The notes beneath the pieces were generated by a model, which was given only the letters and a program-made list of their open reading frames with translations, did not search any database and was not told the DNA's origin. This document shows, piece after piece, positions 34,826 through 47,240 of a DNA stretch of 64,000 bases (position 1 is its first letter; each line of letters opens with the position of its first letter). The DNA comes from Phycomyces nitens (lineage: Eukaryota > Mucoromycota > Mucoromycetes > Mucorales > Phycomycetaceae), in contig JAHRBC010000003.1 of the NCBI GenBank assembly GCA_022702545.1, positions 1,550,001-1,614,000 on the forward strand, written 5' to 3'. Both the position numbers and the translations under genes were made by a program.

Positions 34826-36864
34826 CTACAGCTTGCGGGGTGCACTGATCAGGGTAGGAGCAATCCGCCTCTTTTTGGGTCCAGTGCTTTGTACCTCACT
34901 CGTTCGCTTTCTTTCACCAGTCTCCGTTCGCGCCGTGATACCCAAAAGATCGCCAATCGTTGTCTGGACACTATTGTTGGTTTGTATTGTCTCGGTCATC
35001 TCGATCTCCTTGACGGTCTCGAGAGGTGTGTGCGGCAGTGCAGGGGCTGTGTAGAGTGTGCCAAGTTCGCCATCGGCAAAAACCACCGCTGAAAGGTAAC
35101 CATCAGAAGAGGCAAACATCAAGATTGTACCATCAGGAGACCTATATGTGTACATATAAAATCCCATCAATCAATCTATAATAAATAGTATACAATAGCA
35201 AGACACCCGGATATTTTAAAACGTCTTACCAGGCCAAATCCATAATGGGCGCGTAGTGCATTCCAGACAAGACACAGATCGGTCGCGTCTGTTGTGTATC
35301 GTGTATATAGATCGTGTCTTGCGTTGCTACCGCATACAGCATTCGATATTCTAACCCAAATGTAGTTCTATAATGTTTGGATCTTCGTTCATACGGCTTT
35401 GAGCACCACCGCACCACAGTAGATGGTTTTGGGTGATTGCCGTTGTATGCCACAGGACCCCTTTTTTGAATAATAAGATTATTATTATTACGGTTAATAA
35501 ATAGACATACCTTTGAAGTAAGTTTCGGCCGTAGATATAAGCACAATTGCGAACCTCGTCTGACACGCCTTCCCCATTATCCTCCCCAGTTCCTTCTGTT
35601 GGACTCTTGAATAGCCCTGATGGTGTCAGCAAAAGTGCTCCATCAGGACTAAACCACAGTCTTCTAAAGAAAGACACTAGATTTTCATCATGGTACAGCC
35701 TACTAGACGATGATTCCTCGGCTCCTTCGGTCTTTTGTGCCTTGGCTCGGTCTTGTCTATAGTGTTTACGGAAACAAGGGCCGAAGATGGGCTTATCCAA
35801 AGGGCCCTTGCGATACTTGTAAATAGCCACCGACCTTTTTTTTAAAAGTAAATTTATAATATGATTTGATATTTAGCTTAATTATTACTATTATATATTT
35901 ATATTCTTGTACCTGTCACTGCTCTGGGTCGCCACATATTCCCCCAATGGATCCCAGGTTACTCCCTGGACGTAATGTGTATGATCTGAAAACACATGGA
36001 TCATTGTCTCTAAAAATACAATTCAATTAGACACTTTACAACCCCAATATTATCTTACATAATTGTCGATCCTTACTTTCTGCTATGCTCCATACACGTG
36101 CTGTATTATCAATCGAGGCTGTCATGAAATATTGTCCACACGGTGACCATGCCAAATCGTAGATTTCCTTGGTATGTCCACTAATAATAGCCAGATCAAT
36201 AAACCTAATCATTCTTTACTGCACCGTACGTACTAGAACATCTGGACCACAGTCCAGGTTTCTTTTTCATATTCACTATGTACACTCCCAAACGCAGAAT
36301 CCTTGTTGGTCGCCAGTCTCCAGAGAATTATACATGTATCTGTTTCTAGAGTAAATAACCCAAATTCCCTGGTCTATTATTTATCACTGTACCATCGCCT
36401 GCGGATGCCAAGTATTCGCCTGTGGGTGAGAATCTCACCACATTGACTGGTGCAGAATGTCGTTTTAATTCACACAGGAAATCGATCACGACTGGCAATG
36501 CGTTTCCGGATCTGTGTGATTTCTTGTGTTCATTCACTTGATTAGTGCCTGGTCGACGCTGGATATTCCAGATCTATCATACTCAATGTCAAACAAAACT
36601 AGAAAAAAGTTCAAGATCCTTTTTCTCTCTCTTCTCTTCAAAACCTTACTCGGACAGATGTGTCGGCACCTCCAGTGGCAAACCGCAGGCCATCCGACGA
36701 AAAGTCTGTAGAGTACACGGCTTTGGTGTCATGCCAATTAATCTCGAGGGTCTGTGACGGATGTTAGAGCGAGAGTGACAATTGATGCTTCTTTTTTTTT
36801 GTTTTTGTTTAATTATATAAAAAAAGGGTATGTTGGGCCATGTGCTCTGTACCTGGGCAATCAT
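34826..36864 (-). CDS. CAC2: CAF-1 p60 / Cac2, histone chaperone subunit
   Basis: Middle subunit of chromatin assembly factor 1, which deposits H3-H4 behind replication forks. It begins [21 protein letters not shown]; the first exon (36864-36853) encodes only MIAQ. WD40 repeats follow: [76 protein letters not shown], then [19 protein letters not shown] and [20 protein letters not shown]. The C-terminus has [11 protein letters not shown], matching the Asf1-binding B-domain motif of p60/HIRA proteins. At least seven introns. Stop at 34828-34826, so the gene converges on the CAP-Gly gene. Confidence 0.92.
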
Positions 36865-37214
36865 GGAATAAGACAGTGAGCGCGTTGGCTTGCTAAAATG
36901 ACCAAATAATGGCAATAATAGTAATAGTAATAGTAATAATAGGCTATAGAATTTTTAAAAAAAATTAGGATTCTTAACCAGTGTGGAAAAATAAGACAAG
37001 TTGTGTATCTTTGGTGTCCTTCAAGCAACGTCACAGTTTGAAAAAGACTTTTGAAAATCGCAAGTTGTTGTAAAGATTAATATTCTCATGTCAATTATTT
37101 ACTAGAAAGACAGGAATCTCTGTTTTGCACAAAATACATGGCCTAGACTGTCGTCCAAGACAGATCAGATATTTTGAATAATATATTTTTATTGATCCAA
37201 GCAATAACCAAAAA

Positions 37215-37248
<34 letters not shown>

Positions 37249-38021
37249 GCCAAGGGGTCAATTACAATAAATCAAAGAGATTAATACCGAGGTTCCATTA
37301 ACGCTAGATTCATCATTGTACATAAATGCCACAACCAATCCAAGTCGCGTGTCTTGAACAAATTCAGGGCAATTTGATGCATGTCTATTACAGAAAGAAC
37401 AGTCAAAGAATCTCAGGCATATATGCAAGGACTTGCTGCGCATTTTTCATATTTCCAACATATTGAAATTCTGTCTTTTTTAATGCACAAATTAATAATA
37501 ATCATAAAAAAATCTTGTTTCAATTTCCAAATAAATCCAAGCTGTTTCTTGCAGAAGAACCATGTACTAAATGTTCAAATATCACGCCATTCATCGTTTC
37601 TTCGACAATTGACTTGAATGTAGGGAGCCTTTAGGTTTTTTCAAAGAGACCTGCATTTCAAATCGTATATGCAATGCCAGAGAGGAGAACATATTGTGTC
37701 TCGCATCGTTCAGCAAAGTTTTCCTTACAGAAAGGATTCAAAGTTATCAATGAAAGTTAATCAGAAAAACAGCCTTCATGTAATGCTTGTTATGGTAATA
37801 ATAAAGGGAAAATAATCATTAGATTGTTTCATTCAATTGACCTTGTGCTATAAAAGTAAAAAATAAAGGTTTAAGGATCGAAAGACAAGAGGGGTCTGCA
37901 AGGAAGTGTGTAGAAGAAAAAAGGGGTGGGGAAGGGGATTGTTTGTGTTTGCGTGGATATTTAAACGAATGGACGAGGTCAAATCGTTTAGATAAAATGT
38001 ATGTACTGTTTTTTTTTGGTT
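36865..38021. other. Intergenic region
   Basis: Contains an (AAT)n microsatellite at about 37215-37247 and AT-rich DNA. Short ORFs here have no recognisable motif. Confidence 0.5.
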
Positions 38022-41000
38022 TTATAACTGTGCCATGGAAATACCAGCACTCTCAAAGTACTTTGGCAAATATTTGTTTGCCTCTTCTGTCTTGGTCAGC
38101 AATTGCTTCACCTAGAATAATAAACAATTAGTCAGGATCTCTTGAGCCATTTCTCCCTTGACATCTTGGATTTACGTACAATCTCACGTCGTTCGGGAGT
38201 CATGGACACTAGCTTCTGAGCTAGGAAGATTGGACAGGCAGGAAAACGAGCCACGGGATCTTCATTCACGGGGTTAGAGGTGGTCAATTTAGCAAATGAG
38301 GTTTGGTAGCCTCCTTCTTCTTCCAAATCAAGTGTGTAAAGCTCGTCTGGACCATCTTCAGCAATCACAGGTGCAAGTTCCAGCTGATCTACAAGGTTCA
38401 GGAACACATCGGTCCACAAGCTACTAACATAAGGCTCCTGAAGCATGGCGTCGCTCTGGGTCAACAAGCAAACCAAACCAATACCACAGATCTTCTTGTC
38501 GACCGGGTCACGCACAAGAGGAAGATCAGGGATCACAAAGATTGTAGTAATTTGACCAAACAGACTAATTCAGGACGCAAAAATAAAAAATAAAGGGAAA
38601 ATCAATAAGGTTGGAAACAAAATCTGGAAAATAAATGGCCAGATCTCAATAAGCACACATACCCTGGCTGCAAACTTTCAAACACTCTGATGAGTACATC
38701 GGGTCCACCCGTAGACTCAAGGGAGCAGAACAGACAGAACCAGAGGGTGAAGTTGCGTGTAAAACGATCAAACACCATGCCGTCCTTTGTCTTTTTGATT
38801 TGCAGGCGCTTCAAAACAGAAGCTACCAATGTAGGCAAGTATTTTCCGAGAATCGACCTATGGGTTATACATTTAGCTACATTCACGATTCCAATGCTCC
38901 CGCTCCATTTGCATCCCAGATCTCTTTCTACCCTGACACCCATCTGTGCGTATCACATCATGCACCTTTGTCACAGAGTTCAACTTACATGGGTACATAT
39001 TTGGTCAGAGCAGTTAACAAGCTAATGCCATAGTGGTCGTTTTGTCGAGAGTTCACAAGCTTCTGCTGGAATATACCCAGGATAGGCTCCAACTTGTTTT
39101 GTGAAATGATGGTATTCACACCTCTAGACAAGTAGGCCTCCAAAAGGCGCACCAAGGCAGGGATGTTTCCTATACATATATCAATACTTCGATCCAATTC
39201 CCAATGTTTTCTTACCTTGCTCCCACAACGAAGGGTTGAGGAGAGGTGTGAGCCAATCGATATACAACTGAGGCAAATCTTGGCCAGAATGGCTCTCCAA
39301 GAGTTGGGCCAACAGCTGGAATACATAGGGCATAAACTCTGGGAAAAAATGGTCAATCATTTCTTTATCATTCCAATACTATTGCTATTACCTTGAACAC
39401 CCTGAGTGAGGATGGTTTGGAAAGGGGTAAAGAGCATGGTTTCGAATTCGTTTACTGCCTGGGGCGAGATGGGGCAAATGAAACTAAATCGTACCAGAAA
39501 CCAATACAAATGTCAGTACAGCCTTGGTTACCAGAGGCACAGATCACCTTACCGAATAAGAGCTCCGATGCTTTCAAAGATGAAATGGTTGAAACGGGGA
39601 TTACTGGGATTCTTGCTCACAATAGCCAAGATTCCAGTCAATTTACCCATAATAACGTTCACATACTGAACCATGTCTTGTCTGCTGATAATAATAACAC
39701 GCATCACGGCTAGAGAATTTGTACATTTCAGCAGGCCGTTGGTCATCCAGAATACAAATAATAGTCGTTACCTTTCATAAGGTAATCATTTTCGGATAAC
39801 TTCTCGGGGGTTTGGCCAAGTTCAATCAGACGGAACAATTCAGACAGCAAAGTCTCGGCATATGGCTTGATATCCTCCGAAGTAAACCTATATACACCAG
39901 TTGGCCATGTTTTCCTTTCCTTCCACACAACCAAGACTTACAAAGTGGCCTTGCCATGGCGAATGAACAAAATACGCTCGATAGCGATTGCAGCATAAGT
40001 GTGGACCACATAATCAGTAGATTGGAGGTGCTTTACCAACAGAGGAAATACAGTCAAAAGCTGTTCCTTTGTGAGTTGGTTTCTAAATGTGTAGATATAT
40101 TTGATGGCGTCCACTTTGAGGAATGGGACTCCAGCATTGATATCGGTCTGAAGATCCCCAAGTACGTTCTTGGTAAAAAAGTCAACCACATCTACATGAG
40201 TATTGGTATTCAAGACACCAACTTGAGTGCTGGCATTGCGGGTAGCAATAGCAATCAGCAAAAAGATGGCGGTGTTTTTGTCTCTCCAGTTTTCAGCAGG
40301 ATTTGCATTATAACGCTACAAAAAGAAAATTTAGTGGGTTATAGCCAGAAAAGAAACTTACCTCGAGATAGTTGTTAATGTAGCCTGACATGATTGCAGT
40401 AACCTGAGGCTCAAACAGTTCCATGATACCACGAATAAAGTCTGCGGCTGCACGACGACGAGTATCGGTATCTAGATTTTTATACAGCATTTAGCTACAG
40501 TTTATAGTATATATTCTTTATAAAAATATCTTACCGGAACCTTCGATATCTCTACGGATATACTCAATAGGGTTGTCCTCGAATAACTCTTCGTCTGAAG
40601 CTACATGGGTCCAAATGAAGATTAGGACATCTACACTGTATTCTATAAATCCCTAGACTTACTTCTCATGGAGATATTGGGAAGAGCAATCTTTTCGCAC
40701 ATTTGTTGCATGGTAGTTTCCTGACCGAATAAGTCAGAGTATTTTCTTATACGAATAATACAAGTCAATGTAGCCAATCCATTTCCAACCATCTACAAGA
40801 ATCATTGTTTGGTTAATCATTGGTCTCATTGAGATCTTGTCATATTGGTCTTACGGTGTCATACTTGGACTCTTGTCCAGTAGTGGCCAAAAGTTCAAAT
40901 ACAATAGGAATGAAATCCTTGAGCTGGGTAAACTCTTCGCTGTATTTTTGGGTGTAAAGCTCAATAATCTCACAGATACCAGTCTTGATTTTCTCCAAAG

Positions 41001-42228
41001 GACCTGCTTCATCCTCATCCTAACCATAACACATTTACAACATATCCCTTTTTGTTGCTGATTATCTAAACCATTTACCTCACTGGCAAGGAGAGGGTTG
41101 TTGTACAACAAGTACTTTTGGAATAATCCCATAAAGGTTGCAATATTGTCCTCAAAGAATTCTGGCAAATCTTGGCAGTTTAGATCGTAAAAGATCTTGA
41201 CGAGGAGAATAATTGACTGCGCCAAGATTTGGAGAGCAGGCTCATTATTGGCATTTTCAGTCATCAATCTATCGGTGATCTAGATAAACCCATGGTTTGT
41301 TATACCATATCCTCATGGATAAAAATTCCAACAACAACAGAAAAATACATACTTGGAAGAGCTGCATATAGGGCTCACAGAATATAGTCAAGACATATTT
41401 GATCTTTCCAAACAAAGCATCGGATTTGAACTGGGATCTCCATCTAAGATCCATTGCATAAGTATTTTTGTATAATCTATGTGTAACTTGGACTCTGTGT
41501 TATCCCAATTATTACCTCTTGAAAATAGAGTGCGCAGTATGAAGAATGCCATTGTTAGTCTTGTAGTCAGTAGGACTCAATTGACTGATCAATTCCTATA
41601 TCATATACAATAATCAGCAACATATCCTCAGGCTAAACATGCTCAACACTCACGGGCAAAAGGTTGTCCCATTCTTCAGGAAAATCAGTTTCAGCCATGA
41701 TACTCAACGCGTCACTCAGCTGAAGTTGAAGCTTTTCTGGAACACTAATCATCAATTGAACGATCTGGGTCTTGATGGCTACTCTGTCCTGAGGTGTGAT
41801 ATTGTTGACATCATCACTTTCCTAAACATTACGAGATTCCAAAGAGAGAAAACATATCATTAGATCATCTCATAATCTGATTTTCATTTTATGCATGATT
41901 CCAAAACTACGAATTTCTTACAGGAACCCATTGACGCTTGACATAGTTTTTGAAATAAAGGGACGCTGCGAATCGAAGGGTGGTGTCGACCTGCTGATCG
42001 CTGATAAGTCTCAAAAGGACAATGGGGAATCCAGGCTGGACTTCAAAGGCAGACAGCTGTCGTTCGGCTGAATGAAATGAAATGAAATGAGAAGGTGAGC
42101 ATGAGAGTATACAAAAATACAAGGGAATTGGTTGCATTCCGACCTTCTTTCTGGATAACTGCATCGGGATTAAAGGTGTTTTGCAAAAACTGCTGCAAGG
42201 CATTGTAAGCTTGATCGTTTGCAGCCAT
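38022..42228 (-). CDS. CSE1: CSE1 / exportin-2 (importin-alpha re-exporter)
   Basis: Karyopherin that returns importin-alpha to the cytoplasm with RanGTP. It starts at 42228 with MAANDQAYNALQQFLQNTFN, then AERQLSAFEVQPGFPIVLLR and LRFAASLYFKNYVKRQWVP, the importin-beta N-terminal domain as in Cse1/CAS. Later blocks are LVKIFYDLNCQDLPEFFEDN, KIKYVLTIFCEPYMQLFQ, AIKYIYTFRNQLTKEQLLTV, VHTYAAIAIERIL, and the CSE1 C-terminal domain (FTRNFTLWFCLFCSLESTGG). It ends NKYLPKYFESAGISMAQL. The gene has many short introns; the first holds four copies of a GAAAT unit. Total size fits the usual 950-970 residues. Confidence 0.95.
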
Positions 42229-43254
42229 TTTGACAGTAGAGGAAAGACCAGGACGCGTGAGGCGCAGGTCTTGGGAGCCAAGTAAGAAATAAACAGTGAC
42301 ATGACGTGAACGAATCTCCGCTCATTTTTTTGTTTCCAACCAGTTTCCTTTTCCAAAATGGTAAGCTGAATCTATATTGTCTAATCGCATTTAAGTTGAT
42401 AGTATACTATATAGATCGTCAGACAACAAATTCAATGTATTTTATAGAGACAACGAGCAATCAGTGTACAAATAGGCGTGTTCTTAACCTAGAATATCTC
42501 GTATACTTTAATCTTTTAAATAAAAAAGACCAGATTACTATGAAATAGTCGTTAGTCTTACACTTGGAATGAAATCTGTTGGCCTTTTATGTATAAAAAG
42601 GCTCGTTATATTATTTTGGGGTCCAAGAAAGTTTAAATTGAAACAAATTAGTGAAGATTGAAACCAGGTAATATTTTTCTATACAGAATCCTTCACAAAC
42701 ATCTACTGTCACCATTTCCCAGCTTTCTTGTAAAGTCTCTTTTGATTTTTTCAAATTGGTAGGCTTGTAAAATCTCATTCTCAAAAGGCCATTGAAAAGA
42801 CTCGAAATGTCTTTTATAGAGCTCAAGTTTTGATTATTTGGCGAACACTTGAGACTTTTAAGCCAAATTCTTCTTTATACATTTCTGAAATTTACAGGAT
42901 TGTAGAAATTCTCCAAATCTATACTCTGTCCTTTGGAGTTATATATTACGATATTTCGCCTTAAAAGTATGATAAACCAAATCTTATTGCTAGAGAAGTA
43001 TGATGGTAAAGAATAAGATATTAGAGAGGTCAACAACTTGTAGATTTCTACAAGTCTGTGATTAAACTGGGTTGTAAAAGCCAACAATGCCATGTCCTGT
43101 TTCAGTTGTAGACATTTTGTAGAAAAGTGTGTAGAAATGTTCTGAAATTTACAACGTTTTTGGGAAAAGTTTTACACGAGCTTATACAAGAGATAAAACT
43201 CAAGAATGCAAATTTATTAAAATATCTTCTTTATCTTTTTTTTATTCTCAAGCA
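42229..43254. other. Intergenic, possible left flank of a Harbinger-like element
   Basis: AT-rich. CTTGAGACTTTTAAG at 42848-42862 is inverted near 45749-45763 (TTTAAAAGTCTCAAG), on the other side of the Harbinger genes. This could be a short terminal inverted repeat or coincidence. No gene recognised. Confidence 0.35.
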
Positions 43255-44107
43255 ATGAAGCGTACTATATCTCCCTCACCATCACCCACCTCTAAGAAAG
43301 CACGTAATGTTATATTTATACCAGATTAGTTTAGGTTAATTTTAACACGTATATACTTATCAAACACAATATCAACTAAAGGTAAAACGCGAGGAAAGTG
43401 GAGCTCTGAGAGAGAGTTGGCCCTCGTTCAGGCCTACCTTGACTTCCACCCTTTCTCTGCCCAATATGGACAGACAGCCAATGCGTGGGAGAATATTCTA
43501 GCTGCTGTCAACAGCATCAAATCTGGTGTATTGACACCTCTTACCCTAAAGGGTATTAAGTGCAAGAAGGACAGACTCTTCAAGGATTTCAAGCGTGTGT
43601 TTGACAATTGCCACAATGAGAGTTTGTCTGATATTGATGATAATACACCATCACAGCTTGCGAGAGCAATCTTTGTGGCAATGAAAGAGGTTAGAATTTG
43701 ACATGTGCTTATAGAAATATACTAAAGCAAGAATAACTTGGTATTGTTATCCAAAGGAAGAAACACACAGGGATAAGAAGCTAAACCGGAAAAAGGTAGA
43801 GGAGAATGAGAGCCTGGAAGATGACATGATGGAAGAAGCAGTATATGGGAGTCAAAGCCATAAAAGCTCCAATAGTGTAGCTAAAGAGACTGTGGCCTCC
43901 GAGGAGGAAAGTGAAGGAAGCGAGGATGAACCCTTGAAAAAGAAGCTCCTGGACAAGTTCAGGGTCAAATCAAACCCTTTGGAAAAGGCTGACAAGGACA
44001 ATGCGTCCATATCTACTGATATGCATGAGATAAACATATCTCTTAAAATAATAGCCACATCATTTGAACAATTTATAGAATACCTGAATAAAAAAAATAG
44101 TATGTAA
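43255..44107 (+). CDS. Myb/SANT-like DNA-binding protein (Harbinger-associated)
   Basis: Three exons, 43255-43303, 43382-43689 and 43757-44107, give 235 residues. Residues about 20-100 form a Myb/SANT-like domain: GKWSSERELALVQAYLDFHP, WENILAAVNS, LTLKGIKCKKDRLFKDFKRV. An acidic linker and a C-terminal helix (INISLKIIATSFEQFIEYLN) follow, a possible oligomerisation segment. PIF/Harbinger transposons encode such a protein beside the DDE nuclease to import it and bind DNA; here the decayed nuclease lies immediately downstream on the opposite strand. The reading frame is intact, so it may still be expressed or co-opted. Confidence 0.75.
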
Positions 44108-44249
44108 GAATCATTCTACATATTCTGCATGATATAGCCCCTGATGAATAGTATCTTTTATTTTGGATAACGTTGCCTCAAGGACGAGATAATTTGGACA
44201 GATTTTCCACGATATTCTCACCACTATCCGTTGTGTCGGCAAAGCACTG

Positions 44250-45345
44250 TTAACGTATCAATCCAGTGATACATTCCTCAATGGTTAGAGGTTTCAAGCC
44301 AAAGATCGATGTTTTTGTAGAGCCATTTATACAAGTGTGGGATTTTTTAAAGACAGTGCAGAGGATATAAACCGTTGCAGGCTTGGTGTTACCTCTGAGC
44401 TTCATCGTATAATTGTACTTGCAGTAATTGAAGTATTGGTCCACCTTGCCAAACTCCATCTCCAGCTGTACTCTCGCCCTAGTCATTTTTTGTTTCCTGG
44501 TTATCTTTCAGCCAAGTATATTTAAATGTGTCAGAAATATAAATATGAATTGTAATAGTAATACAACTTGTCATCGTTGACAACTTCATAGCCTTTGAAT
44601 TGTCGGAATACATGCGGATAGTCGCTGTATGCTTGATCTCTATACATATCAGAGGAAGAATTGGAGTCACTTTTTTGATTAAGAAGATCATGATCCAAGG
44701 CTAATCTATCCAATGTCTTTTATTCATCGAGAACATTGGCACCATAGCTTGATCCAATGAATGGCCTAACAAGACTACTCGGTATACCATCAGGTGTAGA
44801 GATTGTCTGGTATTTAAGACGGTGTATATGCTATTTAGGATAAAGAATGTTAAATAACTGTATTTATATATTTTTAAAGCACATTACCTCCCATCCATTA
44901 TACACAAGTCTTTATTCTCCACTTTTTATTGGGTGGAAAATCGAATGACGTTCGAAAGAGACTTTGCATCTATAAGTTTAGATAAAATTAGCAAGAAAAT
45001 AATATAATGATTATAAAGTAAAAGCAATAAATAATAACATTACCTTGATTAAAAATTTCTATTACAAACCTCTTGTAGCTCTCAGGTTAGAATTGACAAA
45101 TGTCAAGTTCAAGTTTATACTTGAGCTTGTTTAGAAGCATAAGTGAGAACTGGTTCCCAATTCCACTCAAGTTGCTCGTATTCATTCCCCACTTCTTTTT
45201 TACAGAGTAATAATGCTGTGGGAAAATGTATCGGTAAAGTACCAAAATGAATGGGAATTTGGATGGTACATTTATACTATAATTTCCTTTACGCTCGAGA
45301 CTCGAGACTGGGGAGAGCTTCATGCAAATGCACATTCTCTTGATC
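44250..45345 (-). pseudogene. PIF/Harbinger DDE transposase, decayed
   Basis: N-terminal part, 45087-45335: FPFILVLYRYIFPQHYYSVK, KWGMNTSNLSGIGN and LELDICQF match the helical region that precedes the Harbinger nuclease. The middle (44.7-44.95 kb) reads RLVYNGWEHIHRLKYQTIST, PDGIPSSLVRPFIGSSYGAN, then YRDQAYSDYPHVFRQFKGYE (second Asp region). The C-terminal part reads TRARVQLEMEFGKVDQYFNY and CKYNYTMKLRGN. In-frame stops at 44912-44914 and 44720-44722, with frame changes near 44.94 and 44.53 kb, break it. The first catalytic Asp block (FIDG-type) is blurred (LIDAKS). It converges on the Myb/SANT gene. Confidence 0.78.
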
Positions 45346-46552
45346 TAATTTGAAAACAAAATATATTAATAATTTTTTCAACAGTGGAGCAAAAGTTTAG
45401 TAGCATTACTTCAGAAAGAGTAAACCGAAACTCTTCTTTGCACTCATCATCAGTGAGAGCTTCAAGGTCAAGGCGCTTGTATGTTAGTCTTTTTTTAGGG
45501 CAAGTTCTTTTTGTATCAGGAATAGATTAAGCAATAATAATACGACTAAGGAAGTTCATTTCCTGAATTAGTTAAATTAAACAAAGAAAGAGATCTGTAT
45601 ATTTGTTTTCCACCAAACATGCATTCTCCTCTGATAAATTATCAAAGCTTTAGAAATTGTTGATTTATAAATTGTAAAAGATTCCAGGAATTGTCAGAGA
45701 TTTTAAATTCAGGGCTGTATTTGACTTTTTTTTTACAAGTTTAAAAGTCTCAAGACTTCTACAAGTTTTCGACCTCTATTTTTACCAAGTTACAGGGTTA
45801 CTATAAGCGTATTGAACGATTGTAAGATTCGTTAAGAGTTGCAAATGAAAAACATGTCATTGCATTACTATTAATCTTTATGTATACAAGCAATCGACTT
45901 GGGAATCTATACTAAATAAGTATAGCTTGTGCAGTATATATAATAAATACAAGACCTTTATTAAGTATGGGGTAGGTCCACCTTATACTTTTCTACGGCT
46001 TATAATATATTATTTAGGGAAAAAACAATAATTATTCAATCTTTGGTCAGAGCATTTATAAGCTTATTTAATATTGTATGTTGGCCTAATCTTGAACCAA
46101 TATAATTATTCAATAAATTCCAAATGTTCTAGATTAGTCGCAAGTCAGAACTTCTTTGATGGCCAGTCAAGGACATATCAAGTTTGTCTATACGTCGTTT
46201 TGACGTAGCAACCTTGTGTGATATGGAAAATAAAAAGTATATCAGCAAGTATTGTAGAGAATTAACGGATTCGATAATTTTGTGGACCTCATATTAAATG
46301 AATAGTTTAGTTTTTCTATCTAGTTGATTGTTGTTTGGATATAAAAAGACCTTTCTGCCAGAAAAGACATTTGTGAAAAGATGATCTATTGCATTCACTT
46401 TTGCTTATCCTTGTTCGAATCTTTGTTTTATTCTCTTGCCTTTGACATAGATATGCCTTGATATAATACCTCTCGTTCTTCTGACCATTATCTGACTATC
46501 TCATTTTTCATTCTAATAATATCTTTTTTTATATCCATGGTTTTTGGTTCGA
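45346..46552. other. AT-rich repeat-prone region with a Tc1-like scar
   Basis: Right flank of the Harbinger-like element. Apart from the Tc1/mariner remnant listed separately, no coding sequence is recognised. Confidence 0.45.
45995..46225 (-). pseudogene. Tc1/mariner transposase remnant
   Basis: Minus-strand pieces in neighbouring frames read LDWPSK (then a stop) and NIWNLLNNYIGSRLGQHTIL, then NKLINALTKD. They correspond to the DWPAQSPDLNPIEHLW...L block around the last catalytic residue of Tc1-like DDE transposases. The expected third acidic residue region is altered, and stops interrupt it. Only about 230 bases remain recognisable. Confidence 0.5.
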
Positions 46553-46810
46553 GTGAATAGCGTCAGCTAGACTGATGCTGTATTAGAGAATGCAAACGTT
46601 TTTTTGTAGAGAAAGCAAGAATAAAAACAGTTGCTTGGTTATTGAATTCTTTCCTTTTGTTGCGCGTTTGTTGATCGCAGGAGATATTGATTCAGTAGAT
46701 TGTGTGGATTAAAGCAATCTCAATGTGAATCTACTACATTACAGCCAAATACTTTTTCTTTTGTTAATACATTTAAAATGCAGTAAAGGCAACAGCAGGA
46801 TAAAAAAATG

Positions 46811-46982
46811 AGAAGAAGAAGAAGAAGAAGAAGAAGAAGAAGAAGAAGAAGAAGAAGAAGAAGAAGAAGAAGAAGAAGAAGAAGAAGAAGAAGAAGAAGA
46901 AGAAGAAGAAGAAGAAGAAGAAGAAGAAGAAGAAGAAGAAGAAGAAGAAGAAGAAGAAGAAGAAGAAGAAGAAGAAGAAGAA
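46811..46982 (+). repeat. (GAA)n microsatellite, about 57 copies
   Basis: Uninterrupted GAA/AGA trinucleotide tract. Its partner in the right arm is TTC of about 35 copies. The poly-Arg ORF it generates is not a gene. Confidence 0.95.
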
Positions 46983-47163
46983 AAAAGGCGATGAAATTAG
47001 GATGAGATTTAGTGATTAGCTACAGATGTAAAGAATCTATTATTTTGAGTGATGGGCACATCATTTTGGTAAAAAAAATACCCAGCAGACACTATAGACA
47101 TTATTACCATAAAAGGCAAGCAAAGAGTTGCACGTATTTCTTAATTTTCTATATACCAGTAAT

Positions 47164-47240
47164 ACTGGTGTATGACTCGGTTGGTTGAGGCGTTGGATTT
47201 TCAATGTACAGGTCGGGGGTTCGAACCTCGGGCTTGGAAA
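47164..47240 (+). other. tRNA-like segment (possible SINE head)
   Basis: Carries an A-box-like GACTCGGTTGGTTGAGGCG and a B-box-like GGGTTCGAACCTC about 35 bases apart. A T-arm (CGGGG / CCTCG around GTTCGAA) can pair. The acceptor stem and anticodon stem do not pair well, so a functional tRNA is unlikely; a tRNA-derived SINE head transcribed by Pol III is the better reading. The mirror copy is at about 49105-49180 on the minus strand. Confidence 0.55.

Noticed and set aside
46808..47005. ORF encoding 58 consecutive arginines
   Set aside because: Translation of the GAA microsatellite; no gene context.
47164..47240. A functional tRNA gene
   Set aside because: A- and B-box-like motifs are present but the acceptor and anticodon stems do not pair; a SINE head fits better.
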